Translations under genes and position numbers: made by a program
Part shown: positions 57,646-64,000 of the stretch, one piece after another
How positions within the stretch are numbered: the stretch's first letter is position 1
Layout of the letters: each line of letters opens with the position of its first letter
Assembly (NCBI RefSeq): GCF_963678635.1
Contig: NC_087064.1
Span: 66,891,548 to 66,955,547, forward strand
Source: Symsagittifera roscoffensis
Lineage: Eukaryota > Xenacoelomorpha > Acoela > Convolutidae
Length of the DNA stretch: 64,000 nt
Direction of reading: 5' to 3'
The notes under the pieces: model-generated
Seen by the model: the letters and a program-made list of their open reading frames with translations, nothing else
Database searches by the model: none
What the model was told of the DNA's origin: nothing

Positions 57646-57855
57646 TAATAAAAGTATGAAAATACCGCTGGTAACTATTCCAACTAAACTAAGTTAAAAG
57701 GAATAAAATAAGGTATTAAATTAAAACTGACCGATGTCTTAAAAGAGCAACTAGTGACGCGTAGTCCACTGGTTTTCGTAGAGTAAACGTTAACTGGTAC
57801 TTGATTAACACATAGAGGTCAAGGTTAAAACAGTTTAAAATACTAAATCACAAAA
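57646..57855 (-). repeat. 3' LTR of the gypsy element
   Basis: Matches the repeat at 63894-64000 from TAATAAAAGTATGAAAATAC onward. The inner boundary is inferred from the polypurine tract, so the length of about 210 bp is approximate. Another purine run (complement of CTTCCCTCTTCCCT, near 57885) would put the boundary slightly further in. Confidence 0.65.
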
Positions 57856-57863
57856 TTCCCCAC
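57856..57863 (-). promoter_or_regulatory. Probable polypurine tract of the gypsy element
   Basis: GTGGGGAA on the minus strand, at the inferred start of the 3' LTR. It is chosen as the purine run nearest the repeat; the run at about 57885 is the alternative. Confidence 0.4.
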
Positions 57864-58277
57864 TGCACAAAAGTTTTATATCTTCCCTCTTCCCTATGTA
57901 GCCAATATCACACATATATTCCATTCTCCACTCACTCCACAAGGGCCAAAGTTGAAACAAAAAGTATCAGCGTTTAGCACCAATGGAATTTACAAAAATA
58001 AAACAATTTAAAATGGAGATGACTATGTGGCAATATTTACAGGCTACCTACAAGATGAAACAGATTTATACAGCGACTATACAAATGACAAAATGTTATG
58101 TACAATTGGCGTTACGTGACATATAAACAAATTGAACAGGCTAAACTACATAACTAACTAACCAAAATGTACAAAATCGCTAAAATTGAGAATTCGTAAA
58201 ATTATGTAAAATGAGTAACCAATGGTAAAATCAGCTCTTTTGAGTTTCGCTAAAAGAGTTTTGGAGTTTTAAGAGTT

Positions 58278-59078
58278 TTAAGATGTGGCGTTAAATGTAT
58301 CATAAAAACTGTCCGCCTCCTTTCTTACTTCTATATCTATGACTGAAGATATATCACTCCCATCATCGTTTTGAATGTCGGGTCTGACTTCTTCCAATGG
58401 AGAGGATAGTACCGCGATCTTTGGTGTCATAGATGAAGGAGTTGACGAGGAACCGTGCGTAGTTTCCGCCACCAGTGTTGGATGGGGGAGAATGTTCTCG
58501 AGTGGCGTCAAGTAATCCGATGGGGAGTCTGAGGAAAATGTCGTCTGTAAACTTCTCGAGCCATAAAAATTATCAAGAGGTTCGTCTTCGGAATCCGCAA
58601 TTTCGGTTGTCTCTGCTCCCAGGGCTACTTGGCCTATGAAGCGCCTGTCTCCATAAAATTTAGGGGTGCCTGGATTCCTTCTCGGTCAAGGTTTGTTGCC
58701 TTTCGGGGTTTCTGTTGTAGGAGACTCTATGATCTTTTCAGGAGAGCTTTCTATTCTAATTGGGTTGTCACTTGTGCCCATTGGAGACGTGGTAATCGTT
58801 TGAGTGTTGATTTCACTCGCCAAGGTACGTCCGGACTGATCTAAATCACTATCAATATTATAAGTTGGAGTATTATATACAAATATCGAGTCAATACCCA
58901 AATAGTCATCGATAACTTTGTCCCAATGGTCTAAATCTAGCGAAGAATCTAATTCAGAATACGCGAATTTTGAACCACTGAAACTCGGGGTTTTTATTCT
59001 CCTCCTTTTCGTTGCCTTTTCTCCCGTTGGCTTGTAGCTTGTCGGTGGGCCAGATTCGTTGGAGTCTGGCCTCTTCAA
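58278..59078 (-). pseudogene. gypsy pol C-terminal tail
   Basis: Two frames (58686-59078 and 58278-58511) continue each other across a frame break. They are rich in S, T, P, D and E with a basic patch GEKATKRRRIKTP, resembling the low-complexity tail after integrase in this lineage. No chromodomain or envelope motif is visible. Function unknown. Confidence 0.5.
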
Positions 59079-59222
59079 TGGGGAAATTCTTTTCCGTTTC
59101 CCTGCTAAATCATAACTCTTGTTTATCGAGTTCGGAACTGCTGAAAGTTTACTGGGAGTCGAAGGTTGATTTTTTCAAAAACTAAATTGGATTTTTTTGA
59201 GCACATTGTGCGGGTCCATTGT

Positions 59223-60150
59223 CTAGTGTAACCGTATGCGTTGCATCCGACAGTGGTTTTCCACCAAGGGGTTTAAAGTATGGTTCGCCTTCCCTTCGGT
59301 TAACTGTCTTCCTAAACCAATTACCTCCTTGGCTAAATGGGTTGAATAGTGGGGCTCGTTGAAGGCTTCTCTCAGGTTTTTCAGTTGGGTCGCTCTCGTA
59401 GCCCTCTTGTCTGCCACTGCGTTCTCCAGATAGCCGTCTTCGAATGTGACATTTACTCCCCAGTCTTGAGCTCTATCCCTTGACATTGTTGATTTCCCTT
59501 GATCTAAATTAATCACGTGAGAGACCAGAGATTTCCAAAAAGTATTCAGCGATTTTTTAAATGTTTTGAAAAGGGAGAGCATCCAAGGGATGATTGCTTT
59601 GTTGAACGAATATTCCAAATGGTTTTATGAATTGCCGTGTTTAATGATGGTTTTAGTTCGTTAAACGACATTGACGTAACTTAATATTGCCTTAGAGTTT
59701 TGCTTTAACTGTGTAGATGAGTCGTTCTAAGACTCCATTGGATCTGTGAGACTTCGGAAAACAATGAAGGTGACAATAATCTGACATAAAAGATAAAATC
59801 GAAGAAACTGAAGCGTTGTTCACCACCTTTGCTGACGGAAACTTTGAGAAGCGATCGATGCGTAGTAATAGATATTTTGAGTTGCCCCAATTTTTGTCCA
59901 AAGGACCCGCAAAGTCTAAGTCTACTTCTTCTATTGGTTCAGATAAGATTGGAAATTTCTCAGTATTGCTCGCGCCCAAAATCACTTTTAAATTCTTACC
60001 TGCCTTGATACACTGGATACAGTTTTTCCCATGCTAGTAAATCTCTCTATATAAATGTGGCCACCAGATCTTTTCTGCCAGAGATTTCATTCCGAACTGT
60101 CCTGGGTGGGTTTCATGGAGTAGCGACTAGAATGGCGATCTCAGAGCTTC
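59223..60150 (-). pseudogene. gypsy integrase remnant
   Basis: The zinc-binding part (HETH about 35 codons before CIQC) lies at about 60000-60150 with in-frame stops. The core frame 59692-59985 has the first catalytic aspartate (DLDFAGPL) and the glutamate region (SNGVLERLI). The segment between FPKS and HRSNG that should hold the second aspartate is deleted. A C-terminal portion with FEDGYLENAV follows in another frame (59223-59618). It cannot encode an active integrase. Confidence 0.75.
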
Positions 60151-60952
60151 TGGCACTATCAGTTTGTTGTCGTTGAATAATAATCCTTCTTTCACGTGGA
60201 TGTCTCTTCGAAAGGTCTTTAGGTAAGCTCCAAACCTGTCCAATAGTCTGCCTTCTTCTACTGCCTTCTTCACATCCTTGAAAATTTTGTCCTCGTCTGT
60301 CATAAGTCTAACTAATTTGTTTGTGCAATGTTCGGTGAAGGATAATGAAGAGTCTAGTAACTTCAGATCTCCCTTGTATTTAGCGAGTAATTTTTTTATG
60401 ACTATCTGACATTATGTCTCGAAGTTTAAAATGATTCCTTTATTTTTCGCCCTAAAGGAGATTTTTAACGAATTCACCGACGTGAGAAATTCTACAGATA
60501 GATTTTTGCTTTCGGAATTTAGGGACTGGTTAACTGATAAAAGTGACTGTGAAAGAAAAAATAGATGAATTTTGTCTGAAAAATGGAAGTAATTAAAACT
60601 GAATTTTGAAAGGTTAATGGGATGCAACCGCTTGTACAGGACTCTGAACGCGAGTGATTAGAATTAAAAATTCTAGTTGTGTTGTTGACGTAGTTAAGAT
60701 TATTGGAGAAGAACGACCGTTGGATGTATAGCGTTAATTCTTTATTTCGGCCCATTGGATTATTGTAATCCAAGTTACTAATAGTATTTACATCCACTGG
60801 ATTGTAAAATTCGTTCTTTGTACAATTATTCTTTTTACAATCAATAATAACAGAGAGGTTATCTACAATCCTTTTTACTGTTTCCACTACAAATTCGTTA
60901 TCGTAGTGTGAGGTTGGGAACGTTTTCCTGAAGGTAATCTCAACAATAAATC
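60151..60952 (-). pseudogene. gypsy RNase H-integrase linker region
   Basis: A 122-codon frame (60519-60887) starts METVKRIVDNLS, which fits the linker after RNase H. Further frames are short and interrupted. No catalytic motif is expected here. Confidence 0.45.
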
Positions 60953-61412
60953 TTAAAATCCCATGTCTTTTCCGGGTATGTGTTTGATCTTGAAATTAAA
61001 TGGCAAAAGTCGATCTACCGAACGGGTCAGTCTGCTTTGAATAGTTTTGATATTTTGATTTGCGTTTAAGACTGATAATAATGCCTTGTAGTCCGTTGCA
61101 ATCTCAAACTCGGCGCCATACAAGTAATTTTTAAAATGCTCTGTAGCCCAAACCACTCCCAACATTTCTAATTCATTTGTAGAATATTTCATTTCTTGAC
61201 TGTTTAAAAATCGAGAAGCGAATGCTATTGTTAACCAATTCTCCCCGTTCCATTGTCCTAATGTGGCTTCCAGACCGCTGTGTGAATCGTCTGTTTTTAA
61301 TGTTGACATCTTTTTTATATCGAATTGATTGTTCTCTCTAATGTTAACGATCTGTTTCTTAAACTCTTCGAAAGCCTTCGTGTGATGGTCGTTGCATTGG
61401 TAGGCTGATTTT
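60953..61412 (-). pseudogene. gypsy RNase H domain
   Basis: The frame from 61309 down contains KTDDSHSGLEATLGQW, IAFASRFLNSQE, YSTNELEMLGVVWA and ATDYKALLSVLN, the typical Ty3/gypsy RNase H series, ending IPGKDMGF. It is open further upstream to about 61412, where it is out of register with the RT frame. This is the best-preserved domain of the element. Confidence 0.85.
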
Positions 61413-61413
61413 T

Positions 61414-62290
61414 TTAAACTAAAAGTGGTCGTAGCGGAGAACTTAGGGTTGACAGGTTCGGGACGAACTTTATATATTGGTTGATCGAGCCGAATAATGA
61501 CCTTGGTTCAGATTTTCTTTGGGGTTTGGGAGGCTTTTTATAGAACCTGACTTTCCCACGAATGGTTTCAACCCCGAGTTTGATATCTTGAATTCCGGTC
61601 ACTCTATTTCTTTTTGGAAAAATGCACGTTTCTCTCATTTTACTACCATGTTCGTGTTGTCCAAGATGTTTTAAATTTTTGCTAGTATTGCTTTGTGTTC
61701 GTTTAAAGATCCTTTTGAGGTTATTGAAATATCGTAGTTATAACAATTGGTAAACGGAATATGTTGCAGTAAAAAATCCGTCACCCTCTGGAACTCGTTT
61801 GGCATACCACCTAGTCTGTAAAACCCCGTTAAAAATCTATAAGTCCCGGTGGTTTCACCACCTAGAATACTAAAATACATTGTTTGGTATTGTCTGTGCA
61901 TAATTGTAATTGACTGTACGCATTTTGTAGGTCTAAACTGCTTAACCAGACTTCCACTGAATCTTTTTAGAAAGTTGAAGAGCTATGTTGTCGATGAGCT
62001 CATGTATGTTTGGCATGTGATATTTGTTGTTGAATATCTGATCATTTAAGAGTTTCGAATCTAAAACCAACTTGATACCACCGTCTTTTTTTAGTGTTAT
62101 CACTCTTGGACTAATAAAACAGTCTTCGTCACTTTTGCTTAGTTTCACAATATGCCCCTTCTTTTCCATTCTATTTAATTCCACCTTTACACTATCTAGT
62201 AAATGCAGAGGAACTCTTCTGCCTTTGGTTTGGATAGGTTTGAACGGGGAATGAAAATGAGTGACTTTTCTGTCCAGTGGTATTTTCCCT
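61414..62290 (-). pseudogene. gypsy reverse transcriptase
   Basis: Three successive frames carry RT blocks: 61942-62184 (KKDGGIKLVLDSKLLND), 61671-61901 (TGTYRFLTGFYRLGGMPNEF) and 61414-61638 (SLFGSINQYIKFVPNLSTLS). The active-site box reads CYNYDISI, where the family has two adjacent aspartates. Frame breaks separate the pieces. Confidence 0.85.
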
Positions 62291-62301
62291 ACTCTGTTAA
62301 A

Positions 62302-62760
62302 TTATCTTTTGTATTTATGGTACAAATTAAGGATTGTGTCTGAATGGTTGTTTGACCTACACGAATCTGGAAGGGTTACGTTGTTGACGGGTAGTAGTGG
62401 TTGTCGTTGGGCTATTTCGATTCTGATTCGTGGTAAGTTATCGTTTCCCAAAATTTTCCTCTCGTGTCCAGTGTTGATAAAAAAAGGAGTTTCTTCCGCT
62501 ATCCATCCATTGGATTGTATTCTAACTTCAATTTTCCCGATGATGTTGATTGTATCGTCGTTAAGCCCGCAGTATAATTCACGAGTCTTCTTGTCTACTG
62601 GGTGGATTTTTAAATGTGGGTTTCTCAACTTCTCAACATCAGGAAGCTTACTGGACTTGCCGAATCTACTGAAATGTTCAGGTTAACTATCGTGTCGTCT
62701 CTCAGTCTAATGTTAACCAATTTCTTGGTTTCCATGCCATTGGTGTCATAGATGGTTCTG
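62302..62760 (-). pseudogene. gypsy aspartic protease
   Basis: The catalytic box reads VDSASPVSFL at about 62640-62672, with alanine where a working retropepsin has glycine. An in-frame stop follows shortly after. The C-terminal half lies in frame 62302-62628 (INIIGKIEVRI, TGHERKILGNDNLP). Inactive as it stands. Confidence 0.7.
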
Positions 62761-62936
62761 ATGTTAAGAAGGGAATAGTCGTCGTTGTCACTGATCCCCT
62801 CTTCTGTCCAAGCATTAATGACGCCTCAAAAGTTTTCTTCAATTCTTGCTTGTGTGTCTTCTGGGAAGTATGAACAATTTTGACTATTTACAACTTCTTC
62901 TACAGTATTTACTGCGGGTTTTCTTCCTTTCGATTT

Positions 62937-62978
62937 ACACAGTCTTCCTAAATGTCCTTTATTTTTTCAAATGTTGCA
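62937..62978 (-). pseudogene. gypsy nucleocapsid zinc knuckle, broken
   Basis: The spacing is C-x2-[stop]-x4-H-x4-C. The second cysteine position is a TGA at 62967-62969, one base away from a cysteine codon. The other three ligands are intact. Confidence 0.7.
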
Positions 62979-63094
62979 GATTATTTCCTTAGCCGGACAC
63001 ACATTCAGGTGACACTTGGTAAACGCATTCCCACGTTTCATTAGATCTTTCTATGTTCAAACTTGGTTCCTTTTTTACATTATTAAAAAAAATT

Positions 63095-63893
63095 TTACAC
63101 TCTTTCGCTACTTCCTGTCGTGTTGAATGATCTAGTCATGCTTGTTAGTTTCAGATGGTTGTAGTAGCCTTTTTTGTCGATGATGGCTTCGTCGAGTGCT
63201 TCCACAGGATTAAAAGTTTCCGAAAGCAATCTTCGTTGTAAATCACAGTTTTTCATGTTAAAAATAAATACATCGCTTATCCACTCCTGTTCAGCGTTGA
63301 TTCCAATTTCGCATGATCCTGCTAAGTCTGATAGTGCGCCCCAAAATTGTTCATAGGATTCCCTGTCCTTTTGTTTTCTGCTTAGCAGTTTGTATCGTTC
63401 AAACCTAATATTTGTCGTTTTGATAAAAGCAGATTCCAGTAGATCGAAAATATTTTTGAAAGAGATTCCTAGGACGTTAACCCTTGGGTGTTTTTGAGCA
63501 AAAACTCTTTTTCTTTCCGCCCCTAGGGCCAAATATAAGACTGATCTTACCTTTTTTTTGGCCTCATATCTCCTCATGCCTCTGAATTTTCGTTTCTTTT
63601 CTGCTATTCTTTTATCCTCTGCGTGTTCGTAGACTCGCATGGTCTCTTTATTTCTGGCCTCTCTGGCTTTCCTCTGTGGTTCATTTTCTGACTCCTGGGC
63701 GCCTTTTAGGATTGGGATCGTAGTCTCCAGTTCCAATGGTTCCTTTAGATTATGTATATCTAAATTCTCGTTAGCAATGATAGCCAGATGAAATTGGTCT
63801 ATCCAGTTGTTCCATTGTTGGGTGGTTCTATCGTGTGATTTGGCCAAAAGGCGGGAATTCCCCGCAGATTCGGATCAGTTGCTGACTGCGCCA
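63095..63893 (-). pseudogene. gypsy Gag
   Basis: A 250-codon frame (63095-63847) contains NWIDQFHLAIIANENLDIHN, ALGAERKRVFAQKHP, ERYKLLSRKQKDRESYEQFW and DVFIFNMKN, typical of capsid from this gypsy lineage. The natural start is probably the ATG just inside the primer site (63892-63894 region, MAQSATDP), one base out of register with the main frame. So there is a frameshift near 63845. It would have formed the particle shell. Confidence 0.75.
63876..63893 (-). promoter_or_regulatory. Primer binding site of the gypsy element
   Basis: On the minus strand TGGCGCAGTCAGCAACTG directly follows the LTR. TGG pairs with the CCA end of a tRNA. TGGCGCAGTC is the form used by several insect gypsy-type elements, as I recall with serine tRNA; I am not certain of the tRNA. 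Confidence 0.7.
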
Positions 63894-64000
63894 TAATAAA
63901 AGTATGAAAATACCACTGGTAACTATTCTAACTAAACTCAGTTCAAAAAGGAATAAAACAAGGTAATAAATTAAAACTGACCGATGTCTTAAAAGAGCAA
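63894..64000 (-). repeat. 5' LTR of the gypsy element, partial
   Basis: The 3' part of the 5' LTR, cut by the window end. It matches 57646-57752 with a few differences. Confidence 0.85.

Larger units (their letters stand above)
57646..64000 (-). mobile_element. Decayed Ty3/gypsy retrotransposon, cut by the window end
   Basis: On the minus strand the order is LTR, primer site, Gag, zinc knuckle, protease, RT, RNase H, integrase, C-terminal tail, LTR. RT before integrase defines Ty3/gypsy. The part of the 5' LTR inside the window (63894-64000) and the 3' LTR differ at about five bases plus one 2-bp indel in about 106, so the insertion is far older than the Copia element. Coding regions are broken by stops, frameshifts and a deletion. 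Confidence 0.9.

Noticed and set aside
62967-62969. TGA read as cysteine (alternative genetic code)
   Set aside because: The Copia frames end naturally at TGA, and the gypsy element has many other lesions including frameshifts, so a point mutation is the simpler explanation.

Overview
The window looks like repeat-dense, AT-rich nuclear DNA of an invertebrate animal. The evidence is many short non-autonomous transposon families, a Copia element using a half-tRNA primer site of the Drosophila-copia type, and a Ty3/gypsy lineage that as I recall is common in invertebrates. There are no bacterial-style operons, rRNA genes or intact tRNA genes. I cannot name the species; a rotifer would fit but this is a guess. 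No conventional multi-exon host gene is convincing. The coding capacity belongs almost entirely to retrotransposons.

Layout. 1-18056: AT-rich DNA holding fragments of three short repeat families: family A (about 500-545 bp, many copies), family B (hAT-type MITE of about 375-435 bp with GGGCGGAT ends) and family C. A rearranged pair of palindromes built from family A lies at 5135-5992. 18057-22931: a complete, very young Ty1/copia element with two 339-bp LTRs differing at one base, a 5-bp target duplication (AGTTG), a primer site, a polypurine tract, a Gag-protease frame and an integrase-RT-RNase H frame in +1 register. 22937-28740: further repeats, including three nearly full-length family A copies. 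28741-45194: a direct tandem duplication of about 8.23 kb whose two units differ at only a handful of positions. Each unit carries a five-copy 129-bp minisatellite that is an open 43-codon repeat on the minus strand, plus family A, B, C and D sequences and a few weak candidate small genes. 45199-57645: more family A and B copies, including a family B copy with a clear 8-bp target duplication, and a foldback element at 52994-53374. 57646-64000: a decayed Ty3/gypsy element on the minus strand, truncated by the window end.

The Copia element is the only module that looks recently functional. The gypsy element has stops, frameshifts, an altered RT active site and a deletion across the integrase core. 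The short families have recognisable ends but encode nothing, so they would depend on enzymes supplied elsewhere. The points most worth following are the Gag-PR / +1 / IN-RT-RH arrangement of the Copia element, the asymmetric inverted repeats and terminal hairpin of family A (Helentron-like), the double palindrome with a shared spacer, the tRNA-like segment in the hAT MITE, and the recent 8.2-kb duplication with its nested in-frame minisatellite.
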